This document shows, piece by piece, positions 45,401 to 56,521 of a stretch of 64,000 nucleotides of DNA. Position 1 is the stretch's first letter, and the number at the start of each line of letters is the position of its first letter. Position numbers and translations under genes: made by a program. Source of the DNA: Biomphalaria glabrata (lineage: Eukaryota; Mollusca; Gastropoda; Planorbidae); assembly GCF_947242115.1 (NCBI RefSeq), contig NC_074711.1, forward strand, positions 8,553,934 to 8,617,933, read 5' to 3'. The notes under the pieces are model-generated. The model was not told the origin of the DNA, ran no database searches, and saw only the letters and a program-made list of their open reading frames with translations.

Positions 45401-48400
45401 ACGGGAGTCTTGTTTTGCTATGTTTTAGCCTAATCATTTCCTCCTACGATTGTTTATGTTCCTTGAAGGACTTTGACTTTGTTACTAATATTTCTAACGA
45501 AGTGTGGATGACAGATTTCACGACCCTAAATGTACACTTCAAACTAGTAGACCCTAATGCCACTAAGCTAAGTCGTTCTTCTAACGACCTTGAAATTCTA
45601 GTACTGGAGACCATTAAAGCCGTCAAGCCCAGTGCTATTTTTTCATATACTGTTGGGTCGGCATTGACAGACTTTAGAAGAGCAGGCTATGGAGCCTACA
45701 TCGACTTTCTTGGCTCTTACATAGTAAAAAATCTTTGGACCATGTGGTAGTATTTGCAGCTTTGATGCGGAGACCATGGCAGTCTGTGAAGCCTTAAAGG
45801 TCATTGACTCTCAACTCGTTGAGTGACATTTGAGGTCAACACAGATTGTTGTGGTCACTGACTCAAAATCTGTACTACAGGCTTTGCAAAGCCCTGAACC
45901 ATGGCCCCCAAATATCGACACTGCCATCATGGCCTCACACAACATAAAGCAGCGCTATGGCACCCCTGTAACAATGTAGTGGGTACAGAATCACATAGTA
46001 TATGACTGGCAACATCATTGCAGACTCCTTGGCCCACAAGGGAGGGCATATGCAACCCACTGAAAAGGCTGGATATAATTCATAAAACAGAAATTGAAAA
46101 GTGGTTTGAGTGCTGGGTCAAGTCCCTAAAAGCCCTGGAGTCTAGGAGAACATGTGGTGGAGGATGTCCAGGCCTGTGCAAGCTATTATAGCACAGTCTA
46201 TGGCCAAATTTCTATTTACGGTGCCCCCCCCCCCCCAGCTGCTGGGAAGAAGTGGAAACCGTGCCTCATATTCTGATTGACTGCCCTAGACTTGCTGATC
46301 TCCGCCTCGACAGGTCTGGGAAACCAAAAATTCTCGACCTGTATGGTTACGTGTAGGCACTACTTAAGACAGCAGGTTTTTTTTCCCAGGGCTTTGCAAG
46401 AGAGGATTTAAGCCTCTCAAGCCCTCACTCAAATGAAGTTTGATGATGATGACGTTTTTCTTGATTACTACAGCAATGGACTGTTTGCACATGAAATATA
46501 TGTGAATATTAATTATTTTCAAACAAGGTTTTCACATTTTTCCAGGCAAACAAGTGAAACAGATTTTGTCATATTCCATTGCTGAAATGTGAAACTATTT
46601 CTATTTTCTATACAGTTGTTTACCGCTGCAGCAGTTAATCTTTGTTTTTATTTCAAGTGAAATGGCTAAAATGACACGATTTATTAGCAAATTTTTAGAA
46701 TTCAAGAGCAAGTTTTTGATATCACCAGCTCACCATTTAACACAGAAGCTAATTCAGCTCCAGAGGACATAACTCCAAGCAAATAATGAATTGAAAGAGA
46801 AGTTCCAGTCATTACTTCTGATTAAATTTTATGAGTGCTAGAAGCTGTATTTCCACACTTAGAACAAACTTATTAGCTAAAATTTCTCATCATTTGGGTC
46901 CACATACATCAGTAAACAAGTTGTTTTTGTGTGTGGAAACTAAACAAGTGTAACCACAGGTTGATGCTAACTGATTGGCGTAGCTAGCCTATTATGTGAG
47001 GTTTGTGAGAGCCGCACGGGGCATCCAGTGGTGAGGGACATCAAACTCAGAACAAACTTTCTCCGTAAAACTACTCATAGTAATTACATAAATAAAAACC
47101 AATGCATTTATTTGTTTTGATAATTTTTTATGTCCTATATTCTTTCTTAAATGAAATTAAATAGAAGCTATAGGAAAGCTTGAATCAAAATGTACCTGAC
47201 ATTTGTTGGGGAAAGTAAAGACGGTGGGTCGTTGTGCTGGAAGCATGACATCCTCGTTAACCGTAGGCCACAGAAACAGGTGACCTTCACAACCTTTGTC
47301 CTATAGATCGCAAGCTGTAAAAGGGGAACTACGCCTTACATCTAAAATATGGATCCAAATTTTATGGTGCATTGTCTCGCAGAGCCCCAAAGACGTATTG
47401 ACCACAAACAAAATAAATAAATTGCCATGCGAAAAAAAGAGGAAGATTTTCAATTAACAGACGAGAAAGAGCCACTGATGGAAATACCTTTATTGGACCG
47501 ACTAGTTCATAAAATAATAACTCCATAAGAACAATGTCATGATAAATAACAATTTTAGTCGCCTCTATTGAATCCTTAGATGGAAATCAATCTCGATGGT
47601 TCTTCCAGCGACATAGATAAAAACAAATTTTTGTCTGCAGGCTTTAAGTAATTGTCGCAGTTTCTCAAAAAAACTCCGAACTTCCAAAACAAGAATCTTT
47701 TGAGCTTTAGAGTTTTATAAAAAAAAAAGTGTCAGTCCCCGAATAAGGCTATCTTGATTCCCATATTTTCTTTTTCTATTCTGGTAAGTGTGGCTACGCG
47801 CAAATGAATTTTTTTTCCAAACATACTTTGATGAGGAAATACTAACAATCAACGATGACGAATTTACGACTCACTAATTTTGCAACTTTGTCTATTAAAC
47901 AATACCTAGTGGAAAAAGTGATTTAAATACTAGTATCGAAAATGTGCCGGCAAGAAAGCACGTGAGATTCAATTGTACTTTTTTTTTTGTAAAATATATT
48001 CCTAGCGAAATAAAAATGCTTAAATAAGGAATACATTATATTTAAAAATAAGAAACTTTTCTCGGTTTTTTTTTTTTTTTTTTGTTGGAGGGCCTCATGA
48101 CGAGCTGCCGCACAGAACATCAAATAGCCTAGCTACGCCACTGCATTGCCGTCATAAACCTCATCACAAATAAAAGAAACTGTATACTAATTTGCGCCTG
48201 TTGCTGTTGCCACTTAGAAACATTAAGCCGTACATACAATCTTAAAATATTATCACGTTTCCGGCGGCTTCAGTGACGAGAAAAGCCGCGATTAGGTTTG
48301 TCCATCTGTCCCTCTGTAAATAACAAATCTTATTTCATCAAGCACTGTGGCTTGCAAAGTTTAGGTGCAACGGCTTTTTTTTTTTAAAAAAAAAGCAAAC

Positions 48401-51400
48401 AGTTTAGTTTATAAAATTAATTATGCAAGCGATAACAAGAACACTATTTAGAATCGTTTTTTTTAGTGGCTCCCAAAAGGGGAATAGACGCTATTAGTTT
48501 TGTGTGGGCTGTCTGTTGGTCCATCCGTCTCGTTTATATAGAAAACACAGTAAAAATCCGACATCATAATATTTTAGACCGTTTAAAGTTCTGATGCCAC
48601 AGATCCTTATTCATTTCTGAAAGCTGAAAATGTAATTTAAAAAAATCAAATATGCAAACATGTTTTTTTTTCATAACAATACACCCTTATTACAACTATT
48701 TACTATTGACACATTTATGCAAACGATTAAGGATTTTTGTCAATAATATCCTTTTTTTTTTTTTAAATTTTAGTAAATTCATTCATACTAACTACTACAT
48801 TTACAAAGAAATGCTGACCTTTTATGAAAAAAAAATCTATGTAGTATGCATAATTTAAAACAACAATTAATAAGTAGTCTTTCATATTACTGCGTTAACT
48901 GCAGCTCTGGATTACCACAATGGAACACTTAACTAAAGGATTTTTTTATGGAAATTTTTTTTATTAAGATTTTGAATAAGAGTTTTACAAAGCAATCAGT
49001 TAAACCAAGTTCACATCTAACTTCACCTTCACTTTTTATCTCATGGTCTCCTGGACCTTTGGGGCACCACACAAGATCTGTCAACCTTCTTTTTCCATTC
49101 TTCTGTCATTTGTCTTTGTCTTTTGTCTTTCATTGTGAAGTTCTTTCTGAAAATTTTGAAACATGCCTATTTACCTGCCTGGGTGGACCACTTCGGGGGC
49201 CGCTTTTGAGTTTGTGTTTCCACACAAACTGTCTTCGTAGCCTTGTTTTTTTTTTGTTTTTTTTTTGCTGTTGTTGGTTTTTTTTTTTTGCGCTTAATTT
49301 TTGTGTTGTCAATTCTAAACGTGACCGAGTTCTAGATCACCGGGCATCCTATACTATATATAAACATTAGCAGCTTTTCACTATGTAAACAAGTTCCTTT
49401 TTTAAACACTCTGGTCTATAGGGAAATAATGTTAAGTTCATTTGTTGTTTTATTTGCCCCCGGTTATCGAGAGCGTCATGTGACAATCGCAATGACCAAC
49501 CAACTTACGTACCCATTACAGCTGGGTCAACTAAATGCCTCTAAAAAAAAAAAAAGCTGAAATAAAAATTTTGTAATGAATAAGATTTTAACTATAAGTA
49601 CCTGTGGTTCTATCAAAAGTAGTAGTTTCTGTTTTCAAAAACCTTGCACGATAGCTAAGTTCAACAAACCAATATTCTAACATTCCTTTCTCGTTATGAA
49701 ACCATTTCATATTTTCTTTTGCGACGTAACGACCCATTTTCAAGAGCACAAGCTTCGTGGCATTTTCTATCTTCTGCCAGCGATCCAGAATATAGTGCGT
49801 ATAATCGATATTGAAGGATTCGTCATTAGGGTCCAAGATGTTAGTGATGAACTTAAGATTAATTAGCACAGTTGGGGCGTTTCTTTTCAACATCTCCGGA
49901 ACCTGAAGAACAAACCTCGTCAAGGTTTTGTACATCCTGGCGTAAAAGGACTTGAATTGTATAAACACTTCTAAGTTGAGGAAGAAAAGAAAATCGTACT
50001 CGATGTAATAACAATAGGCAATGTAGTGATGTAGTGACCTAATTTAGTTACAAGCGAAACTAACCTCTAGACCATCGGAATGTTTCTCTTAAAATAGTGA
50101 CATGTAAATGGAGCTATTGGAATGTATATTGAGAAGGCTAAAGTCACATTTTGCAGCTATGGCGAATGAATTTATGTATTTTTTTTTAAAAACAAATTTA
50201 AAGGTTAATTTGATTAAATAATTAAATGTATGGACTACATTGCATACGTTCGTGTGTTAAATTTAAAAAAAAACTATCTTTGCGAAGAGGAGATCTAGCC
50301 TTCTCAAGACTTTAATAAAATACTCTGAAAGACACAAAGATAAAGGCACATTCCTCGTCCCATATGCTAGGACAAATTTGTACAAATACTCCTTCTTCGC
50401 AAGTGCTATTAGAGCATGGAATGGGTTGCCTGCATGACTAAATGCATGACGCGTAGGACGTAATCATCTTCTTTTTTGAAGTAACGTCTGTATTATATAA
50501 GAAGATAAGATAAGACTTTCTTTCTGTGCATGCGTTAAGTCTTTGCTCTGCTCATGCGTGACCTGTCGGTCTTATCTCATGTACACATATGATCTCAGTC
50601 CAAGAAATAGTAAACCTTTCATAGAGTTGGGCACATTTATTTTGAGGGTTTTAAGTTTTTTTCCTGGCTACTTTACATCTGTCACTGTTCCAGATAGTAT
50701 TCAAGAAACCTTTATTCTAAGTTTTATTAAGATTTGTCCAACGGTTTTGATGTCTATTCGGGATGTATATACATAAATACATACATACGATTTACTTTAT
50801 ACTTTATATTATAGATTTATTACTTAGTAGACATAAGGTCATTAAAAACATACCTACTTTAATTAGAGAATACATACCTGTTCTTCTCTCTAGGTTTGCT
50901 ACAAACAAAAACACAAGCAAACTATAAGAAGTATTTTTAAAAAGCTTTTTATAAAGGGGAAGAACTACGACTTTAAATCTATAACTACCAATAATATACA
51001 CTTTTTTTTTGCTTATTAGATATAAAATAAATAATAAATTTCCCATAAATTATTGACTAATTAACCCATATGTACCCAATTTCTTACAATTAGTTCAATA
51101 CAGTATCAACTTGATCGGAGAATGCGCGGTACGTGACTTTTTTGGGCCGCCGTTTTGGCGCCGCCGTTTTGGCCCCGCCGTTTTGGCGACGGGACGTTTT
51201 GGCGCGAGCCGTTTTGGCGACGGGACGTTTTGGCGAGATATCATTTGACGATAATTTAATAATCACGTAGCTTTTATAACAATGTTTATTTCACTCTACC
51301 ATAATATTGTATGTATAGTATGAATTCTAACACCGTTCAGCGAATTGTTGGTTTTTTTTTTTAATTATAAAGGTTTTGCCTATTTCATGAATATAGGCCT

Positions 51401-54400
51401 ATAATAAGTCAGATTCCTGAATGGTAATGACATGCTATATGTGAGTTCTGCTAATCGCACTGGATGAAATTTTTGGATTTCTTTCCAAAAGATTTTTTTT
51501 ATTTGACAATAGTGTAATATACGAACTAGCTAAGTGTCACACTTTAATATAACAAAAACAATGTTAACATCTAAAGCTCTATTACGCTGAATGACGACAA
51601 TAACTCCACACATAGTAAAGATCAAGACACGGAATGTGGTCAGTACAAACTCTAACGTTAATAGATATATTTTGAGAAATTGGGTAGGGGTGATTTGGGT
51701 GACACATCTCGCATTGACGCAGGTAGAGTTAAACAAATGAAGACAAGACCAGCACCGAGCACTGGTCGTTGGCGTCATGAGTCTGGCGATCACCTCCTTG
51801 GGAATGGTCATTACACCTATCCCGCCCCCCCCCCTCTTCTGCTCACATTTCACTCCTTGTATATACTCTTTCCTCCACCCCTCCCCTCTGTCACGCGATT
51901 TTTGTTTTTAATTTTAAAGTAATATCTTTAAAAACTTTTTGAAAATAAAAGTGTGCCTCTTAATAAGCACACATACACAAGCCAAAATGTTTATTCAAGA
52001 AAATGATGTGAAAAACAAACACACATTTACATTTAGTACGTGAAAAATATGTCATAACACAAACACTCATTCTTTTAAAAGAAATAATACAGTAAATGTA
52101 CATAATGTATTTCACGCCAAAACGTCCCGTCGCCAAAACGGCTCGCTCCAAAACGACCTTCGCGCCAAAACGGCGGGGCCAAAACGGCGTCGCCAAAACG
52201 GCGGCGCCAAAACGTCCTGCTTCGAGAATGCGTGAGGGAGAAATAACGTGAACAATTATGTAAGGGGTCTAAACCCAACCAATTAGTCATATCTGTGAAT
52301 ACTGAAGATATAGATTACCTTTTTGCTATTGAGCAATATAATGAACAGCCAGTAATTAATTATCTGATTGGTTAATTTTTTTTGTATTGATTTGTGTCTT
52401 ATCTGCTTCAATGCATAGCTGGGTGTGGGGGATATAACGATTCCATACTTTTTACCATACAGACAGACAGACAAACAGAGTGAGTTTCTATATAATATTA
52501 GTGAAAAATATATAATAACAATATATAAAATAAAAAAACATTTTTTTTTCTGTATCTGTAAGGACCAAAGCCGCTTTAGTCGTAATCTCAAAAAATCAAC
52601 AAAATATTTTAAAAGCGCTTTTACTTTAGCTATTGGCATCTCGTCTTTACATTTTCATACATGCCGTTAGTTTATAAAAATGATAATAGTAATAATAATA
52701 CAAGAAGTCCAAGAGTCTATCCTAGTCTACACTTCACCGAACGGAAAGGTGATTGACAGACGTTCTGTGATAATTGACAAAAGTTATTTGACATTCTTAG
52801 ATATTGACGTCATACTAACTCTGCAGGAGGTCATGGCCGTCCAGTCAAACAGAGTGCTATCAGAGCATGGAATGGGTTGCCTGAGCTAGCCAGGAAAACC
52901 AGTGACTTTGCAGAATTTAGCTCATTGGTTAACATGCATGACTGAATGCATGACGCGTAGGACGTAATCGTCTTCTTTTTTGATGTAACGTCTGTATTAT
53001 AAAAGATAAGATAAGAAGAGGACACGCCCATTTAGTCCTACAAAGCTTATATGAACTCACTATGTCGGTCTGTCTGGTCAAAAGTTTGTACACATTATTT
53101 GTCCGACAATTGATCTAGGATCAATCAAAAATTTTGCACAATAATTTATTTTATCTGACAAGTATCAATTGTAAAAATTAACTAATTAGTTTAACATGAA
53201 ATAGAAACAATAGATAACAGATATACAATCTTCCTAGTAGAGTGGTTACCGCGTTGGCTTGAGAAGCCTGAGAAGACTTTAGCTCACAAGTTCGAATTCA
53301 GATCTTTCCCTTAAAAAATAACATTTAAAATCGATCATCCAGATACCCCGCTATTTGGAAGTTAGCTTAAATAACAATAACATTGTTATATCAACCGAGG
53401 GGATATTGACAACTGACCTCACAGATACCTTAAAGGCCCTTAACATTTCAAGGAACATTCTCGTCAGAAGGCGGTACTGATGCAGACCTGCCACACCATC
53501 AGAAAATACTTTAGTGAAAGATGTTAAAGGGACTACAATGAATTTTGTTTCTCTTTAGCGAAACTCGAACCTGGCAGCGCCAGAGAATGAATACTTATTC
53601 GTGGAGATTAAGCGTTTATGGAAATTATATAAGATAACAAAATACCCCATTGTTATATCAACCGAGGGGATAATAACAACTGACCTCACAGATACAGGCA
53701 ACGAGAATGTTTCTAGTAATGCCAAGGGCCTTGAAGGTATCTGTGAGGTTAGTTGTTATTATCCCCTCGGTTGATATACCGAAACTCGACCCTGGCTTCG
53801 CCAGAGAATGAATACTGCTTCTTTTCTAACATAATAATAATAAAAATAACTTTTTTATCATAAAGGAATTTTTTTTTTTTTTTTTTTTTTTTGCAAATTG
53901 TGCATATCACATAACAAATCATTATTTAAAAATCAGGTTTATCCACATTTTCATTCAAACAATATATCACATCGTTTGAGAGTTTTTAATGATTTAATTG
54001 GAAAGAACGAATTAATGACTGCAATAGTATCTTACTTTTCATCAGTTCTTCCGCCAATGTAACCCTCAATCGAAGCATATCATTTTGCAGCTGACCATAT
54101 TCTGGTTGACTATATATAAAAGTTAGAAATTTATCAAGTGCATTCGGATACAATTCCATATCTGTCAGGTCCGTCCATTCCTCTTCTAGCCATTGCCTTT
54201 CCGTTTGTCGCCATACTTCTCTTCCGCATCCATTTGTCCTACAGACTAATGACAGATAAAGGTAAATACTACTGTAATATTAATGCTATAAAATAGTTCT
54301 TTTTTTTATTTCAATAAATCACATTCAAATGCACCGGACACAACATCAGCGCTGTTGGGAACCATTTTGCAAAACATGAATTTTAATCCCTGTTTTATCA

Positions 54401-56049
54401 TCAATCTTTAAAAAAAAAACAAGGTTGGAAAGACAGCTTGTGTGGAAACATAAACCAAAAATTGGCTCCCAAAGTGTTTTACTCATCCAGGTAAAAAGAC
54501 TGCTTTCAATATTTTGAGAAAGAATCTCAGAAACAATGAACTACAAACTATCAAAAACTATAACCCCATTTTGGTGCATACAAAAAAAAAGAGACGTGTT
54601 TTTGTCGAAATTCTTGCCGACTCTCTTGTATTGTTAATTCGACTAACGACTTATGCCTCAGAATATGGATACAAATTTATTTTATTATTATTGCATTGTT
54701 AATAATTATATATATATATATTCAATGAACTGAAAGTTATGAAGATACACTTAAATTCTAGGTGTCCCTTACAAAGACCGCAGCACGAATGATAGATGAG
54801 AAGCAAAATTTATGCAGCAATAATAACCAACGATAACCTGCTAGCTTATATAAAAAAAACATTGTAAAATCAAACTGTGGCTACATCACAAGGTCCTCAG
54901 GGCTCGCAATGACCTTAATTCAGGGAATAAAACAAGAAAAAGGTAAATAGGAAGACAGAGAAAGCGATGGGGAGACAACATCAAAGGCATGAGTGAATGA
55001 AATTCTATCAAAGGCAAAAGACAGAGACTAAAGGATAAAGATCGTTGACAGATCTTGTGTGGTGCCCAGACATTCTAATGAATAAATGAAGGTGAAATTA
55101 AAAGTAAAAGTGGCCAAGCAGCTGAATACTGCAAGCACAAACAATTCTGATGTTCCCATCAAATTTACAAACATATGAGAGGAAGCTTTCAAAAACTTCT
55201 CAGTGACTGAGGTAGAAAAAAGCTGGACGTTTATACGTGATGCTATGTACCAAATATCATCACTGGTCTTAGGGAGACAACACAAAGAAAAATGAAGACT
55301 GGTTTGAAGCAAGTCTGCCAGAAATGGAAATAGCCACTAGAAACAAGAGAGTAGCCATGCTTAACAAGAAGGAGTCTTCTGTTAGATCTTCATACAGAAT
55401 GTCTTGAGGAAGTCGACCTTGTGGCATTCTATGAACGCGGTCAAGCCAGACAAGGCGTCTGCTGTTGATAACAGCGCGGATGTCCTGGCAGCTTGCACTT
55501 CGCTGCACTTCCTCATTGGTTATTTTATCTTGCCACCTTATTTTATAAGATCCGCGTCAGGCATTCACATTATTTATAATATAACAAGGGGCCTAACCAG
55601 TTTGAACCGTACCGACTGTTTTGTTTGTTTTAAAATGTTTTACATGTTTCGGATGTTTTTTCAGAGTTGAAGATAGTTTACTTCCTAGTCCAAACCTCCC
55701 GCAGGACGACGAGGGGTGGGAGCGGGCAGGATTTGAACCCTAGACCATCGATAAATCCGAACGACAGTCCAGCGCGTAAACCGCACGACCAGGCAGCCAT
55801 ACATCGTCTGTAGAACTTTTTTTTAAAGCATTTTCATCATGGTATTATGTAGAGGGAATATTGATAAATTCCATTAAAGTTCGTCAAATTCTGTATTTCA
55901 AAACTGATTATGTCATTCTATTTAGTCTAAAAATTATTTTTTTTAAATGCATAGTGTATATCAAAATATAAAGTCATGGTAGAAATCAGACAAAACTTAC
56001 CCAAATACATGGTGAACGGAATCAGTAGTAGCACACTTCGCGGTATCAT
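42424..56049 (-). CDS. secB: secreted protein paralogous to secA, five coding exons, 245 aa
   Basis: Coding exons are 56049..56001, 54245..54036, 49970..49602, 44751..44682 and 42463..42424 (49+210+369+70+40 = 738 nt). All junctions are GT-AG, the phases equal those of secA, and the joined frame is open. The signal peptide is MIPRSVLLLIPFTMYL. The two cysteines (C18, C23) are kept. Exon 2 encodes CRTNGCGREVWRQ and WLEEEWTDLTD; exon 3 keeps LKRNAPT, LDPNDESF, RWQK, TKLVLL, GRYVAK and MKWF. The C-terminal tail is short and unlike that of secA. The gene spans 13.6 kb against 19.5 kb for secA, chiefly because intron 1 lacks the nested transposons. The function is unknown. Confidence 0.8.
42935..43240. 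repeat. 32-base minisatellite, about nine copies
   Basis: The unit is CTATTAGTTCTGTAGAAATG plus TAAAGTAGTGGT. Central units are near identical and the edges decay. It lies in secB intron 4 and is absent from secA. Confidence 0.9.
43424..43487. repeat. (TATG)n microsatellite
   Basis: About 16 repeats, continued at 43986-44025 beyond the inserted element. The reading frames across it are artefacts. Confidence 0.95.
43488..43985 (+). mobile_element. Short hAT-like MITE of the CAGGGGCGGACTGG family
   Basis: 498 bases, inserted into a TATG microsatellite. Ends CAGGGGCGGACTGG and CCCAGTCCGTAACTG; shares ATGCCCGGTGGGC with the elements at 21.8 and 26.1 kb but has no LINE cargo. Any 8-base target duplication (TATGTATG) cannot be told from the microsatellite. 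Confidence 0.8.
44682..44751 (-). CDS. secB exon 4
   Basis: 70 nt between 'atgtag' and 'gtaaga'; encodes ARAGIGSANRGTFDLVEIIEL. Shares AGIG-AN with secA. Confidence 0.75.
44940..45240. other. secB intron 3 segment with a hAT-like end
   Basis: CAGGGGTGGGCAAATTACAGCC at 44944 resembles the terminal repeat of common hAT elements. No matching far end is found. The rest is unrecognised. Confidence 0.35.
45330..46450 (+). mobile_element. LINE fragment with RNase H domain (I-clade type)
   Basis: Pieces of an RNase H-like domain are readable: TVGSALTDFRRAGYGAYIDF, FDAETMAVCEALKVIDSQLV, VVTDSKSVLQALQSPEPWPP. A C-terminal EEVETVPHILIDCPRLADLR follows. A LINE with a C-terminal RNase H suits the I superfamily. 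It is interrupted in several frames. Confidence 0.75.
46975..48145. mobile_element. Non-autonomous element of the GGCGTAGCTAG family, 1.2 kb
   Basis: The left end GGCGTAGCTAGCCTATT and right end AATAGCCTAGCTACGCCACTG are inverted repeats. A family-1 SINE has landed inside (47195-47332). No transposase frame or clear target duplication is seen. Confidence 0.6.
47195..47332 (+). repeat. SINE family 1, 5'-truncated
   Basis: Starts in ACCTGACATTTGTTGGGG and runs through TCGTTGTGCTGG to ATAGATCGCAAGCTGTAAAAG. Confidence 0.7.
48375..48650 (+). repeat. Dispersed repeat 'rep4'
   Basis: AGTGGCTCCCAAAAGGGGAAT, AGACGCTATTAGTTTTGTGTG, AGTTCTGATGCCACAG: same order as 9145-9540. Confidence 0.6.
48995..49255 (-). 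repeat. rep5, near full length
   Basis: ACACAAGATCTGTCAACC, TCTTTCTGAAAATTTTG, GTGGACCACTTCGGGGGCCG, TTTGTGTTTCCACACAAAC: the 17518-17755 sequence on the opposite strand. Confidence 0.7.
49408..49545 (-). repeat. SINE family 1, partial
   Basis: CTGGTCTATAGGGAAATAATG through CATGTGACAATCGCAATGACC to TACAGCTGGGTCAACT. Confidence 0.6.
49602..49970 (-). CDS. secB exon 3 (largest exon)
   Basis: 369 nt from 'aacttag' to 'gtactt', open in the predicted frame. Alignment with secA exon 3 needs no gaps, yet the first 60 bases match at only 37 positions. Confidence 0.85.
50275..50510 (+). mobile_element. CR1-like LINE 3' end fragment
   Basis: Encodes FLVPYARTNLYKYSFFASAI then RAWNGLP, the typical end of a CR1/Jockey-type ORF2. 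The tail is GACGTAATCATCTTCTTTT and GATAAGATAAG. Related ends at 52852-53015 and 61570-62090 (minus). Confidence 0.7.
51127..52223. mobile_element. Mutator-like non-autonomous element with GC-rich repetitive termini
   Basis: An exact 9-base duplication GAGAATGCG flanks it (51118-51126, 52224-52232). Both ends are ~100-base inverted repeats built from short units (GCCGTTTTGGC, GACGGGACGTTTTGGCG). The interior is AT-rich with no recognisable transposase. The 9-base duplication and long termini suit a MULE; other superfamilies with 8-9 base duplications are possible. Confidence 0.75.
52852..53015 (+). mobile_element. CR1-like LINE 3' end fragment, secB-specific
   Basis: Encodes RAWNGLPELARKTSDFAEF and the terminal GATAAGATAAGA tail. 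The secA intron (about 17340) lacks it, so it inserted after the duplication. Confidence 0.75.
53230..53360 (+). repeat. SINE family 4, 5' part
   Basis: GAGTGGTTACCGCGTTGGCTT and box-B-like AGTTCGAATTCAGATC. It aligns with 18450 in secA, so it was there before the duplication. Confidence 0.6.
53387..53778. repeat. Hairpin-forming palindromic element and a half copy
   Basis: 53654-53778 has two 42-base arms with one mismatch, starting TATATCAACCGAGGGGATAA and ending with its complement. The loop is about 40 bases. 53387-53500 carries one arm and an inverted loop segment (AAGGCCCTT...ACATT...CATTCTCG). It lies in secB intron 2 and is missing from secA. Confidence 0.85.
54036..54245 (-). CDS. 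secB exon 2
   Basis: 210 nt between 'tcattag' and 'gtaagata'. Carries both cysteines and the conserved WTDLTD. Confidence 0.82.
54420..55110 (+). mobile_element. rep5 plus LINE 3' end fragment, secB copy
   Basis: Counterpart of 19914-20590. AGAACTGATTC is not needed to align: CGTTGACAGATCTTGTGTGG and TGAATGAAATTCTATCAAAG match directly. Confidence 0.6.
55370..55600 (-). mobile_element. LINE fragment, secB counterpart of the split LINE
   Basis: GTTAGATCTTCATACAGAATG ... TTATTTTATCTTGCCACCTT aligns with 29414-29640 and shows the empty hAT site. Confidence 0.8.
55626..55797 (-). repeat. SINE family 3
   Basis: TTTTACATGTTTCGGATG, GGATTTGAACCCTAGACC (box-B-like), CAGTCCAGCGCGTAAACC. Confidence 0.75.
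56001..56049 (-). CDS. secB exon 1 (signal peptide)
   Basis: ATG at 56049, 16 codons plus one base, donor gtaagttttg. Flanking sequence on both sides matches secA. Confidence 0.83.
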
Positions 56050-56300
56050 GTTGTACGTGTGATTTCTTCTGTTGTGAATTTCTTAAATCAGTATGGTGTC
56101 ACAAACTGGGTTCCTTTAAGTAGCATTCTCATGACAGGCCATTAATTGAAGGCATTGATTTGTAGTCGAATAACGCGGTCAGCTCAGAAGCGTATACACT
56201 TTAAGTTTTCATGGATGTAAACATATAAATTAGATATATCTTTACTTCATTATCAGTCAGAGTGTTTCAACGTAATACGTCGACACAAGAGAGTAGTACA
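56050..56300 (-). promoter_or_regulatory. secB upstream region, conserved with secA
   Basis: Matches 29908-30150. The palindromic MITE at 56355 lies just outside. No TATA box can be assigned with confidence. Confidence 0.55.
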
Positions 56301-56354
56301 TTAAGCAATGGTTGTGTGTTGGAGTTGGTAATAACTCTTTATCTCCGAAATAGA

Positions 56355-56521
56355 TCTCATTCACCAATCGTAAACAAACAACATTTAGCCACGTGATTCT
56401 CTATATCGTCTATGCAAATTATGTAATCCATTAAGGCTGTAACGTGATCCGTATTTTTCATGGTTTTATCAATATTATGACGTGGCTAAATGTGTTTATT
56501 TACGATTGGTGAATGTGGTCC
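56355..56521. mobile_element. Palindromic MITE, second copy
   Basis: CATTCACCAATCGTAAACAA and TTTACGATTGGTGAATGTGG are inverted ends. It sits between the secB promoter and the 3' end of ankB. Confidence 0.8.

Noticed and set aside
45334-45750. 138-codon open frame as a novel gene
   Set aside because: Its residues fit the RNase H-like region of an I-type LINE and continue in other frames to a LINE C-terminus.
48948-49370. 140-codon open frame
   Set aside because: It runs through rep5 and poly-T stretches, shows no conserved motif and has no splice context.
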